Below, one piece after another: positions 1 through 11,191 of a stretch of DNA of 64,000 nucleotides (positions are counted from its first letter, which is position 1; every line of letters begins with the position of its first letter). This DNA is from Linum tenue (taxonomy: Eukaryota; Streptophyta; Magnoliopsida; Malpighiales; Linaceae). Under the pieces are notes generated by a model. That model searched no databases. It was not told where the DNA came from and was given only the letters and a program-made list of their open reading frames with translations. The position numbers were made by a program, and so were the translations under genes. The DNA is taken from positions 11,011,467 to 11,075,466 of the forward strand of contig CAMGYJ010000010.1 in assembly GCA_946122785.1 (NCBI GenBank). The letters are read 5' to 3'.

Positions 1-1056
1 CGTAAGAGTCGTCCAATCAATTCTTGACGCCTTGTTCGAACAATAAGATGTATTGTGGCCTAAGAAATTTTAAATATAAGAAAATGAAAATTCTTGAACT
101 ATCCATTGTCCAATTAGAAATTGTCTTATCAAACATAATTATTATTCATGTTATACGAGGTAAATTCAGTCAACGGATATTGAAGTACTAAAATACAATC
201 AATCAAATTTTAAAAGTATCCTTAGAAAACACAAATTTTTTATGTAATGAAAGTTAAATGGATACACTAAAAGTGTAAAGACTAAATAATCAAACTATTG
301 CAGTGGAGGGATAAAGTACTAAAGTTGAATATTATCAAGCTAAATCCACATAAATGGATATAAAAAAAAATATTTGCATAAAAATTAATACAATGGTAAG
401 GTTTGAACCTATAATTAAGGGCTCATTTACATGAGTCGTTTGCTCAAATGTAGAAATTACAAATGTATTGTTTGTCTCCAACTAAAAAAAAATTGAATTC
501 AAATTTTAAATTTTTCCTTCCTTTCATTCTATAAATTCGGATACCATTAACATTTGACTCATTCCAACAAAAACTTATGTCGTCGAGCCCAATGCCTCCG
601 TCGCCGACACCGTTCCTCCGACACCGGTCAACCTCCCGTCGTCCTCAATCGTCGAAAAACAAGTAAGTTTAATTTTCCGGCAAGTTTTCCAGATTTCCGG
701 CGGGCCGAAAAAAAATTACGGCCGGGACGTCGCCGAGCCGAAAGATTTTTTCTGCCAGGTGTGGAGCCAGCCGAAAATTTCTTTCGGCCCGACAGCGTCA
801 TGGCCGCAAATTTTTTTCGGCCGGTCGCCGAACACGCCGGCCTATATTTTTCCGGCGGTTGGACTAGGGTTGAAATTGCCTACCAGCAAAGGTCGAACAA
901 ACTCTGGAAAAAGCTCCTCGATGTAAGGGTAAGAATATTGCCTTAGGGGCTCTGGGATGAGTAATCTACAAAAATATACCAAACGGTCAAAATTACTTGG
1001 ACAAAATTTACAAACATAAACCAATTACTACTAGATGGACTATAATATTAAACCAA
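1..1056. other. Left flank and 3' side of the first MULE; no gene
   Basis: Positions 1-540 are AT-rich with no convincing coding signal. From about 620 to 880 the composition becomes GC-rich, with repeated GCCGAAA/CCGGCG words. The same vocabulary appears at 3340-3720 on the far side of the decayed MULE transposase, so the two stretches are probably its subterminal regions. Open frames here (for example 554-946) look like compositional artefacts. I could not fix a terminal inverted repeat or a target-site duplication. Confidence 0.4.
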
Positions 1057-3134
1057 TTACTCACCTGTATCATGCTCGTCGAATTCACCTCCACTCGATC
1101 GCCCCCTCCCTCCACTCGATCGGGATCTGCCTCCACTCGATCGCCCCCTGCCTCCACTCGAACCAGGCCCAGTACTCCTCGAGCGAGGCCGCTCATAATA
1201 TGAACGCATGCGACTGGTGCTTGTTCGAGGCCGCCCTCTCGGATTCTCATTCACTTCCGGTTCCCTCACATTGTCCTCTGCTGGGTGAAGCCAATAGAAT
1301 AGGGCATCTCTAGCTTGTCTCACTGCTTCAGAACCTCTTTCTTCCACCTCAACATTAAGACGCGTAAAGTGTTGTCGTTGAAGCTCAATTTCATCACTGA
1401 CTTGTTGTTGACCTGGGGGTTTTTTATAATCCAAAGTCCGCCAGAATACATGCAACTCTTGAGCATAGAATTGACGTCTTTCTTCCTTAGCTTGAATAAC
1501 CTGGCAAGCACACTTGAGCCCATGTGTCATCTGAAAATGACACGCACATCTGTCCTTCAACTCCACCCCCCATCTAACATCAGTTTGATTGCCTCACAAC
1601 TAACGGCCCTCTTCAAAAACGTGCACGGAGCCTCAATTGCCCTACTCAGATTGCGGTTCAGTGACTTGTGCAGTTCATTCACCACTTCCAGAAACTGATG
1701 TTCAATGTAGTTGTGGTTCTTCGCAAAACAAGTGTCAATCGCTCTTCTACCAGACACAAGGAAATTCTTGAATGAAGAGTGAGATGACTCAACTCTATTC
1801 TAGCTCGTGTTACTGAGATGAAACACATGATTCGTGTAGCACTTTGCCCACATTGTCTGATGAGGCAACCACTCACCTCGCACTTAGTCGACCATTTTTA
1901 TGTTCTTCTCTGTCCAGACCCTCTCAAACTCATTATTCTTTTGAAGAAAACCCTCCTAAGTCCAACTCCATGCAGCTTTGTCGAAATATTTCTTCCATAC
2001 CGCTTGTACTACCTCTCTTTTTGCAATTCCACCCAGTAATTGCTCAAACATTTTCTTCACACTGTTGTTGACGTGCCATAAACATAGTAGGTGGACAGTA
2101 TGTGGGAGAGGGAAGACCACAGGAACAGAAGCAAGAAGACCACCTTCTTTGTCTGTCACAATGTCATTCGGAACCGTATCAACGAGCAACCCTTTAATAC
2201 ATCGCAACAACCACTCATATGTTTCCTTTGTTTCCTGCTTAATAATTGCGCATGAAATGTTGAAATTCTTCTTGACTGGAGTAACCCAAATAATCTCAAC
2301 CCATGGCCAGCTGTACATGTTCGTCTTGTAGGTCGAGTCGATGAGGATGACGTACGGCCATGCATGCAACATCTGAATGGACGTCGGGTGTGCAAAAAAC
2401 AGATTAGTGAGCACATTATTAGCGTTCTTTTGCAAACAGATATGGTACCCACGCTGTTCAGCTTCGTGAAGCGTAAACTGTATCACATCCATTTCACCCA
2501 TCTCACTGAATCTTGTATTGTAATTTCGGTTGTACATCTGTTTGATATCATGATGCACACCCCCTTCAGTGTTGAGTGTCATCTTCCGCTGATTTGGTCT
2601 CACCCGCCTTCCTCATTAATCTTAACCTCTCTTTTTCAGCCTCACTAAACTGTTTGTTGTGTCGGTGATGTTCTGGATACAACACCTTTTCATGGTTGTG
2701 AAACCCTCTATTAGCTCCGGTTACACGACTTGTCACTCCTACTATGTGTTTGGACCATTCTCTTGCCATACTTCCTTAATACATATTTGAAACTGGCAAT
2801 TAGTACCCTTCAAACTAATATTCCCACGGGTCTCCTTCGTAAGGTCTGGTTTATAAGACTTAACGATCCTACTGTTTCTGTCGGAAAACATACAGAGGGC
2901 AGTAACAAGATGTAGTGCTGTAGTATTCGGTTTCCATGCTCCTCTAATAATAGAGAACTCACACTCCCGAGCGATTGCTTTTGCAGCTAACTCAGCTAAC
3001 TCCACACTTGCATAATGGATCCCATTCTCAAATTTCTGTGTGTAATCATGATCGGCCGGTAACCACTCTGACATTTTTCCTACAATTACAATATAACACA
3101 TCAATATTCCTGTGAACCTAAACGCCAATTTCAA
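1057..3134 (-). pseudogene. MULE (Mutator/FAR1-like) transposase, frameshifted
   Basis: This is a cut-and-paste DNA transposase of the Mutator-like class, read on the minus strand in pieces that change frame. The N-terminal pieces (3134-2742, then 2769-2566) carry MULE/FAR1-type sequence. The central piece (2603-1956) holds the MULE catalytic core, with Asp in LIDSTYKTN, a second Asp in IVTDKEGG and the C-x2-H signature LCLWHV. The 1757-1557 piece continues the core. The last piece (1566-1057) has a SWIM-type zinc finger (CACHF...CAC) and an Arg/Ser/Gly tail encoded by 21-bp repeats. At least three frame changes are needed to read through, so it is unlikely to make active protein. Some breaks could be introns rather than frameshifts. 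A domesticated FAR1-family host gene is less likely, given the breaks and the repeat context. Confidence 0.8.
1090..1161 (-). repeat. 21-bp tandem repeat encoding the transposase tail
   Basis: Three full 21-bp units (from 1090, 1111 and 1132) plus a partial fourth share TCCACTCGATCG at the start. On the minus strand they encode seven-residue Ser/Gly/Gly/Arg-type units at the C-terminus of the MULE transposase. The unit length is a multiple of three, so copy-number change keeps the frame. Confidence 0.8.
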
Positions 3135-3320
3135 GTCTTAACCGCTAAATTCAACTCCTAAACTCTAAATTCAATACTTACACGCTAAATTCAACTCCTA
3201 AACTCTAAATTCAAGTCTTAAAAGCTAAATTCAACTCCTAAACTCTAAATTCAATTCTTACACGCTAAATTCAACTCTTAAACGCTAAATTAAACTCCTA
3301 AACTCTAAATTAAACTCCTA
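3121..3320. repeat. 20-bp minisatellite, 10 units
   Basis: Ten 20-bp units run end to end, with a consensus close to AACTCTAAATTCAACTCCTA. Units alternate between an AACTCTAAATT form and a CACGCTAAATT form, suggesting a 40-bp higher-order unit. The array lies just upstream of the first recognisable transposase coding on the minus strand, in its promoter or leader. Confidence 0.9.
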
Positions 3321-3339
3321 AAATCAAATTTTTCCGAAA

Positions 3340-3760
3340 AATTCCAAACACAGACTATGGGTCGAAATTGCCGTCGGCCGAAACCAGGCAGGGCGCGGCG
3401 AAAATCGGTGGCCGGAGCCAGGCTGAGCCGAAAATATTTTGTGGCTCAGCCTGTCTCCAGCCACAATTTTCTGTCGGACCGACGTGGTTCCGGTCGCCGG
3501 AAATTTTCGGCTCGGTCAGGTTCCGACCGATGGAATATTTCGGCCCGCCGTCTGTTCTTTGGAAATCATCGAAAAAATTGTTCGAAACTACAAAAAATTG
3601 ACGCACCTGCTTAGTGATGATTCATGGATGCGTGTCCGCAGTTTACGTCGAGGATCGACTTTCCCGATGATTTTCCGGCGACTTTTCCGGCGAGCGTCGA
3701 TTTTTTCTGATTCAATACATTTTCTGAAAGTTGGATATGTTGTAGATTGTGAAAGTTGGA
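3340..3760. other. GC-rich subterminal region of the first MULE
   Basis: This GC-rich stretch is full of GCCGAAA, CCGGCG and CCGACC words and mirrors the composition of 620-880. Several overlapping frames are open on both strands but none has recognisable domains. It is most likely the 5' subterminal region of the MULE whose transposase lies at 1057-3134. Confidence 0.4.
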
Positions 3761-3782
3761 TATGTTATATATATATGGTTTA

Positions 3783-4170
3783 GGCTAGCGTACACCCGGG
3801 CGTACGTTAGACTACCGTACGCCCGTTTGAGTTTTGCTATTTAGATCATGAATTAACCGGAGTTTTGGGCATGATACTATACCCTAACCACTAATGGATA
3901 AACCCCAGTCCCTAGTTTTCTAACCCAAATCATGAGATTCGTTTAATCTTGAAATGAAAATCAATAATAGTTTCGACGAATCAAAACCGTTGATTATCAT
4001 TTCAACATTAAATGAATATTATGCTTTGGGTTAGTGAATTGCGGACTGCGGTTCACCCATTAGGGGTTAGGGTATAATACCATGCCCCAAACTCCGGTTA
4101 ATTCATTGTCTAAATAGCAAAACTCAATGGGCGTACGGTAGGCTAGGGTACGTCCGGGCGTACGCTAGCC
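3783..4170. mobile_element. Foldback MITE, almost wholly palindromic
   Basis: The element begins GGCTAGCGTAC and ends with the complement GTACGCTAGCC. The two arms pair along nearly the whole 388 bp, through blocks such as CTACCGTACGCCC, GAGTTTTGCTATTTAGA and AATTAACCGGAGTTT, leaving a loop of roughly 25 nt near 3975. Outer AT runs (ATATATATGG on both sides) also partly pair. The duplicated target is unclear because both flanks are (TA)n. There is no coding capacity. Confidence 0.85.
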
Positions 4171-7100
4171 TTTGCCATATATATATATATTTTGTTGGCG
4201 GCAAATAGCAATGTGGTTGACGGCAAATAGCAAGCACTTGTTTAAAAGGTTTTAAATGAGTCCTTTTTAGTGAGCCAATATAATACTACCATTTTGTCTT
4301 ACATTTAATATATTCTATTATCTTGCTTCTTATTCTAATAAAACCTAAAATCATTTTGCTGCCAACAAAATATATTATTTGGATGTTGGATATGTATAAT
4401 ACTACTTTCTAATTTTAAATAAGAATTTTATGTTAAATTTCTTTATAAAAGATAACGTCTCCATAAGTCTCGAATTTTAAACTAATTATAAATGATAGTA
4501 ATTTGTGAACGAGAAAGATGAGCCTCTAAGTAAATGACTCACTTCGTGGCTCGTGAAATTTCAGGGAAAGGAAAAAAAAAATAATTATGAGAGGAGACGA
4601 AGCAATGACACGAAAAACAAATAATAGAAAGAGTAGGATAAAAGAGGATTTACATAAAAGAGGCAAGTACATATTTGAAAATTTGAACTAAATAATGGGT
4701 CATTTATAAATTACTCAGGAATAGGAGTTATTTAAAAACGACTCATGGATAGAAACCATTTGAAAATTACACGATAGAGTCATTTGACACTTTCGTAAGG
4801 GCGAAATGACCCATCAAACGACTCAATTGAATCAATTGATACCAAATAACCCATACATATGACTCAAGCAAACAATTCAATCGAATCACTTAGTAACAAA
4901 TAACTCCATACAAATGACTCAACCAAACGATTTAAATATATATTATCCGACATGTTCATCAACAAAAACAACGATGAAAATGCCAAATCATTAATCCATT
5001 CTAGTTCGCTCCCTCGATCGTCACTCACCCTAGCTAGTCAACCAGAGGCAGCATAAACCATACCTATCCTTCCTTCATTATTGACTGTCTAAATTAAATC
5101 ATGCATGCGTTTGCCATAAACCATATCAATCCTTCATTTTTTTCTACAAACTTTGCAGTGACATCAATTTATCGATTGGATGAGCAAGGAGTCGTAATTA
5201 GTTCTCCATCACGAAAGGAAGCTAACGAAAGAAAGCTAATTCTCTAAAGTTGATGAGCACTGTTTTTTTCCACGATCGAGAGAGGTAGAGATTCTGATGA
5301 ACAAGCCAATACCAGCCAGCCAGCAAGCCATATGGCCAATAGATTAGAGAGAGCTGGGCCAAGGGGAATCTCTGAGTCTGTGGTTTGGAGGGGACGGTGG
5401 GATCTTTGTTGACCCAAATTATAGAGCACCCTTTTTGAAATACCCTTTGGGCCTTTTTGTGGTAAGTATGTATGTAATGTGTATTTTTCAATAATTGAAG
5501 GCCCTTTTTATCATTGATAAATGGGCTCTCTTTGATTTGATGAATGAAGTTAATCATTTGCAAATGTGCAGATTGAAAAAAGCTAAGAACAGAGACACAG
5601 CTAGGTTTTGTTTGCACGTTTGTGTGTTTGTTTGTTGCCTTTTGCTTTTGCTTAAAGGAGATCGATCACACGAGCTAGCCAGTCAAGTCTTGTTCATATG
5701 AAAAACAAATTGGTTGCCGCGAGTGACCCTTTTCCAATAGCTCATGACTAATATACAACCTAAAAAAAAAAAAATAGAAAGAAACGTACGGTAGTGTTAC
5801 GCAATATCTTCTTATTATGTGTGGTTAGTATTAAGAGGAAAATCAATTTTCTTGTAGTGATATAAAGATGTGTAGTCATGCTTCTATAATCGAAGAGGTT
5901 AGACGATAAAATATGGAACTTCATTTTGTTCCGTGGATGTAAAATCATCTCTCTCAATCCACAAGCAAAACATGTGTTCTTTAACAAGCGATTTTTCTAG
6001 CTAGTGATATATTTTCTTAAAAAATATTTGATGAATGTTATTCTTATAAGAAACGATCGACACATAAATTAGACTAATGTCATGAGTTTTCAATCTCAAA
6101 TTAGAGATAATGTTTTGTACAGTGTTCTCAGACGCTTTTCCCTATGATATTAATAATTGATTGGGTGTTTACAAAATTGCTAGACCATGTGATGATTTGT
6201 TGATGCTAAATGCTTTAAGGTGATTGAATTGGAAGGAAAAAGGGTAGAGTTCTCAAATGGGAGAAGGTAACAACTGGTAGGATTGGGTGATTGATTTTCA
6301 TTATTTGGTTGGAAAAAAGGGGTGATCATTATTCATTAAGCTGAAAACATCACTAAAGCAAATAATTAATGAAGTTGAGGCGAGCTTTAATTATTTTCTT
6401 TCCTTAATTGCTTTTTTCTTGATAAATTGTATCAGTCCATGTAAAATGGAAGCAATTGATAGGGTTTGGAAGTAAAAGTTATAAATGATGTCTTATATTT
6501 AAAGGAGAATTAAAAGTATCGTTGTCCCTTACGAGAGTGAAAGTAGGAAGGACATTTTTGTCTTTACAATTAATTATTTATCTCACACAAAAAATATCAA
6601 AATCAGGAGTTGAACCCGGATCTCTTCAAACAAAGACAACAATCACAACCATTTACACTGAACAAATTTGTTGTGTCTTTTTGAATACAAAATATACACG
6701 AAATTCAACTCTCTGAAAATCGCAGAACTTTCCATCATGATTATCAAGCTCACTAAGTATACCGTATATATTTTTATGGTGCTTGATACTTCAATTTTCA
6801 TTGTAGAGTTTCATGTACTTTCTCAATTTTAAAATTCTTTCTCTTTCCTTAATTTTTGCTATAGGTAAATTGGTAATTGGCTAACATGGAAAAAACTAAT
6901 TTTGTCACTACATGTTATGTCCTTGCATTTTTCAATTTAAATTTTGTGGTTTTTATCTTTGTTCTTATCTCTTTCTAACTTCCTCGAAAATTTCCTCCAT
7001 CGTACAATAGTTTGCACCCCTTTCACTTTCCAGTACAATACCGCTTTTAAAAACCAATCATTCGGTATCTCTTGGCACGTCGGTTTTATTGTTGGGAATT

Positions 7101-7318
7101 TAAGTTGGGCATGTAAAAAGTTTAATAAATAATAGAGTTGCAGAAGGAGGATTAGAAATTGAATTTTTGGTTGAAACATATGTCTCTTGAGATAAAAATT
7201 TGGTTGTACAACAAAGAGTGATAGCTATTGGATCTTTATATTTATGGTTTTTACATCTATAACAACATATTTCTATCTTAAAACGAGGAATCATTGATTG
7301 ATTTATTGAAGTAGGTCA
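4171..7318. other. Intergenic, no recognisable gene
   Basis: This stretch is mostly AT-rich. Between 4500 and 4930 the word AAATGACTCA and variants recur irregularly. Between 5240 and 5700 the GC content rises and short frames are open on both strands, but no domain or splice structure was recognised. Around 6600-6630 the minus strand has GGGTTCAACTCC, a B-box-like word that could belong to a SINE remnant. Nothing else can be supported. Confidence 0.3.
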
Positions 7319-7328
7319 ATTTTTTATT

Positions 7329-8988
7329 GGGTTAAAGACACATTTGGTCACTGAGATTACAAAATCGGGACATGTTTAGTCACTAGAAAAAATTAATATC
7401 GAATTTGGTCACTACAATTACTAAAATAGGTCATATTGAGTCACTATCCGTTAGTCTCCGTCCAACTCCGTTAGTTGAGTCTGTTAAGTGCTGACGTGGC
7501 TAACAGATGCGCCTAGTCAGCATCGTTTTGACCCAAAAATCATCATACCCGACCCGCCACGTCAGTTTCACCCGCCATGTCATACACCAACCCAACCATT
7601 AACCCAACTCGACCCAAAACCAAACTCTAACCCACCTAACAAAAAAAAAAAAAGGAAAATCATCTGGTTAGTAGCCATTTTCAGACCAAAACCCTTCTCC
7701 TTCCTCGCAAACCTGCTCCTTCCTCTAGGTTCCCGATTTTTCAATCGAACTCCAGGGAGAGATGAAGAGCTCCACGCTACCCCCCGCCCCAGATCCTCCT
7801 TCCATTTTGCATTTCTTCTTCTTCTTCTTCTTCTTCTTCTTCTTCTTCTTCTTCTTCTTCTTCTTCTTCTTCTTCTTCTTCTTCTTCTTCTTCTTCGTCG
7901 CCGCGCGCCGTCAGTTTCTGCCATCGCAGTAGAAGGCGAAACCCTCAAATCCACCTTCGTCGTGCTCCGTCGTCGTCTTCCCTAGGGTGCGCCGGAGTCA
8001 GCTTTCCCCATCGCGCGCTGACAGCCCTGGTCAAAGGAACAGGGGAAAACAAAGGTGTAGCTTAGAATCCAAAACTTGGACGGGATTCAACTTCATTGAT
8101 TGCTCATATGAAATGAAAGGAAGGGGGGTGAAAAGTACCAGAATGGTGGCCTTGATGACATTCTCTCGCTGGTGGCCGTGGAAGAGTTGGTCTTTAAATT
8201 CCGAGAGCATCATGTGGAATTGTGGATAAGGTCGGGATTTGCATCGACTTTGTTCTTCTTCTTCCTCTCGTCCTTGTGCTCGTCGATCCAGGTTTCCATG
8301 ATGGCATCCATCTCTTTGCTCACCCGTTTCATGTCCTTCACAGCTCCCTGGAACAACCCGAGCCACCCGATGGGGAAAGCTGACTCCGGCGCACCCTAGG
8401 GGAAGACGACGACGGAGCACGACGAAGGTGGATTTGAGGGTTTCGCCTTCTACTGCGATGGCGGAAACTGACGGCGCGCGGCGACGAAGAAGAAGAAGAA
8501 GAAGAAATGCAAAATGGAAGGAGGATCTGGGGCAGGGGGTAGCGTGGAGCTCTTCATCTCTCCCTGGAGTTCGATTGAAAAATCGGGAACCTAGAGGAAG
8601 GAGCAGGTTTGCGAGGAAGGAGAAGGGTTTTGGTCTGAAAATGGCTACTAACCAGATGATTTTCCTTTTTTTTTTTGTTAGGTGGGTTAGAGTTTGGTTT
8701 TGGGTCGGGTTGGGTTAATGGTTGGGTTGGTGTATGACATGGCGGGTGAAACTGACGTGGCGGGTCGGGTATGATGATTTTTGGGTCAAAACGATGCTGA
8801 TTTGGCGCATCCGTTAGCCACGTCAGCACTTAACGGACTCCACTAACGGAGTTGGACGGAGACTAACGGAGAGTGACTCAATATGACCTACTTTAGTAAT
8901 TGTAGTGACCAAATTTGATATTAACTTTTTCTAGTGACTAAACATGTCCCGATTTTGTAATTTCAGTGACCAAATGTGTCTTCGATTG
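7329..8988. mobile_element. MULE-like non-autonomous element with ~650-bp inverted arms
   Basis: Two long arms are inverted copies: about 7336-8016 and about 8367-8983. Both carry ACACATTTGGTCACTGA at the outer end and CCCTAGGGTGCGCCGGAGTC at the inner end. They flank a roughly 350-bp unique core (8017-8366). A direct repeat ATTTTTTATT lies immediately outside (7319-7328 and 8989-8998), fitting the 9-10 bp target duplication of Mutator-like elements. Each arm carries the same open frame (7580-7954 minus; 8428-8718 plus) beginning MDLRVSPSTAMAETDGA. It is Arg-rich only because it crosses a GAA repeat, so I do not call it a protein. There is no transposase. The core could be captured host sequence (Pack-MULE-like), which is inference. 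Confidence 0.85.
7813..7896. repeat. (TTC)28 microsatellite in the left arm
   Basis: Twenty-eight uninterrupted TTC triplets. The same place in the opposite arm (8486-8506) has only seven GAA triplets, so the tract expanded, or contracted in the other arm, after the arms were duplicated. Confidence 0.95.
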
Positions 8989-8998
8989 ATTTTTTATT

Positions 8999-9718
8999 CA
9001 ACCTACTGGAACTGATAGACAAGGAGTGTCTAGTTTTGTGCCTTATTACTTTGATTGAGTCTATTAGTATATTGGAGATACCCCTAATTTTGTCGTTTGC
9101 TCTCAAGTTTTGATGGTCTCCTCTTAGCTGAGTTGTTAATATATAGTTGACTTGAATCAACAACTCTCCATTTCTTTTTTATTAGTGGCATATTGTTCAT
9201 AAAAGGAGCGCATTAAACCCTTATGTAGGATTGTGAGGTTTGAGATTTAGTTTCAAACTATCTATGGGTCGTGTGAAATTTCACTGAGCTTTTATACCCT
9301 CTTTCTTGACAATCAACTAACCAATAACATTTTAATGAGGGCTTAATTATCATTACGAAAATGGAACTAATGATACATTTTATATTTTATATTCTTAAAT
9401 GATGATGACATTTCTACGAATGTTAGACCTATATATTCTTTCTTTACGTATCATCTCGATTGAAGGATTGTCAATAAAATTAAACTGATTGATTAGCTTA
9501 ACAACAAAACTCAAACAGGGATCTTGCACTAGCTATGGAATCCACCAATAGCTAAAACAATAAACCATAAGCACGCCGACTCCATGAAGAAAACACATAG
9601 GTGTAAAATTCATATTCAACAAAACCTCATCTCAAAATTCGTGTTTACAAACCTTCAAATAGGATTGGAAAATAAAACTAATAAAAAACACGAAAAGGAA
9701 AAAAAATCCTAAACAAAA
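8999..9718. other. Intergenic, no recognisable gene
   Basis: AT-rich sequence between the inverted-arm element and a LINE relic. No coding or repeat structure was recognised. The 3' part may belong to the degraded upstream portion of the LINE. Confidence 0.3.
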
Positions 9719-10460
9719 ATGGTAGTTTTCACCCATCAGTTTGCAAATTCATGGTCTAAACTTGAATTCCACTTGTCGAGGATATGGGGTATCGGGTCGT
9801 GGAACTCCCCTGCCCTAGCTAGCCCTTCTTCTACTTTTGATTTACAAGCAAAGTTGGTTGTTGATTGTGTATGTTCCAACAAGCCGATGAATATTTTTTT
9901 CAGGGATAAAGCTCATATTCAAGTGGTAGTAGAAGGAGATCCCCAAACGAAATACTTTCAAAAATCTATAAACACCAATATGCATAAAAACACAATTGGT
10001 AGAAAGATGTCATGATTATAGGTATGGACATAAAAGATATTGGTCAAGTAACAGTAGACATCTATAGAAAGCTTATAGATCAAGTGAATAATGAGGTTAT
10101 TGGGTTTTTATAGGAGGTAATGCATACAATTAATACTAATGCAACATTCGAATGCAACTGAAGTGATCAAATGAGGAGATTCATGAAGCATTGTTCGGTA
10201 TGAGTGCAACCAAATCCTTAATCTTGATGGCTACCTGGTGGACTTTACAAATCTACTTGGAACGTTGTAGGCACTGGTGTATTAAGAATCCTCAAGTCTT
10301 CTTCAATTTCATGTATGCATATGATGTGTGGCAAGACAACTTGAGACTGATCCAATACAGGCATAGGTGTTTTCAGACTTTAAGAGTTATCCGAACTAGG
10401 TTGTTCAAAAATTTGCACGAAAGAAAGCGAGAGCTAAACTTGGAAGGTTAACATGGAACC
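9719..10460 (+). pseudogene. Non-LTR (L1-like LINE) reverse transcriptase relic
   Basis: This is a fragment of the ORF2 protein of a plant L1-like retrotransposon, which makes cDNA at the target site. The first frame contains FFRDKAHIQVVVEGDPQTKYF, matching the plant LINE block that normally reads KARIQWL-EGDxNTKFFH. About 200 bp on, the words EEIHEALFGMSATKS correspond to the EEIREALFxM block before the RT fingers. After a frame change, GGLYKSTWNVVG follows, equivalent to the Y-K-x-x-W-x-x-V-G block. Stops and frameshifts separate the blocks and no YADD motif survives. Open frames up to 10669 have no recognisable domain and may be outside the relic. Confidence 0.65.
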
Positions 10461-10840
10461 TGATGCTTAGTATACTATGGCGAGAAACGTGTAGGAGGAT
10501 CCATGATGAACAAGGTATCCTACCTCATGAGGTCCTTCAAATGATACAAAGAGTGAGTGATCTGGCTCAAGGTGATAATTTGGAGTTGAATGCAGATTGT
10601 AGTCGCGTTATGTGTTGTGTATATAGCCTAACCTTCAGGGGTCGTTTGCTTCACATATTTGAAAAATGAGAGTTTTTGTAAAAATTGGGTATTGTAAAAC
10701 CCAAGATTTATGATGGATTTATTGGCATTATGGATTCGAAAGAATCTATTGTTTGCTTATTAGATTGACTTATAGATTTTACTTGATTAGACATGTGTAT
10801 ATGGAACAAAAATTACCTTGTTACCCTTATATAATTATTT

Positions 10841-11182
10841 GGGTAAATACAATATATTAGCCACAACTATTATGAAGCGGGGAATTATAGCCACAACTAT
10901 TGAAATTCAAATTATTAGCCAAACGTTAACTATCCGTTAACAATTTCGTTAGTAATACTGACTAAACTTTGATGTTTTGAAGTTATAAACTAAAAGCATT
11001 CCTACGTGGCCGTTGTCGTGGCCGATGACGTGACCTTCTCCGTCAAAAATTCAATAACAGTAACAGACAGTTAGCCATATCTTGACCTGCAACAATAGTT
11101 ATGGCTAATAATTTGAATTCTCATAGTTGTGGCTATAATTCCCCGCTTCATAATAGTTGTGGCTAATATATTGTATTAACCC
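10841..11182. mobile_element. MITE with 9-bp TSD (MULE type)
   Basis: The left end GGGTAAATACAATATATTAGCC and the right end (reverse complement GGGTTAATACAATATATTAGCC) form inverted repeats of about 80 bp that continue through CACAACTATTATGAAGCGGGG. The 9-bp direct repeat TAATTATTT flanks it exactly (10832-10840 and 11183-11191). The 342-bp body has no coding capacity. TSD length and TIR length fit a Mutator-type MITE. Confidence 0.92.
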
Positions 11183-11191
11183 TAATTATTT

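Noticed and set aside
3121..3320. Possible CRISPR-like array
   Set aside because: Units are contiguous with no spacers, and the DNA is plant nuclear; it is a minisatellite.
5222..5701. Small gene or microRNA precursor in a GC-richer patch
   Set aside because: No known microRNA sequence, no stable stem recognised by eye and no protein domain.
6590..6640. SINE with B box GGGTTCAACTCC on the minus strand
   Set aside because: A convincing A box, tail and target duplication were not found; noted only in the intergenic entry.
7488..7985. Open frame with a poly-Leu run (and poly-Arg on the other strand)
   Set aside because: It exists only because the TTC repeat is free of stops in all frames; it lies in an inverted arm of a transposon.
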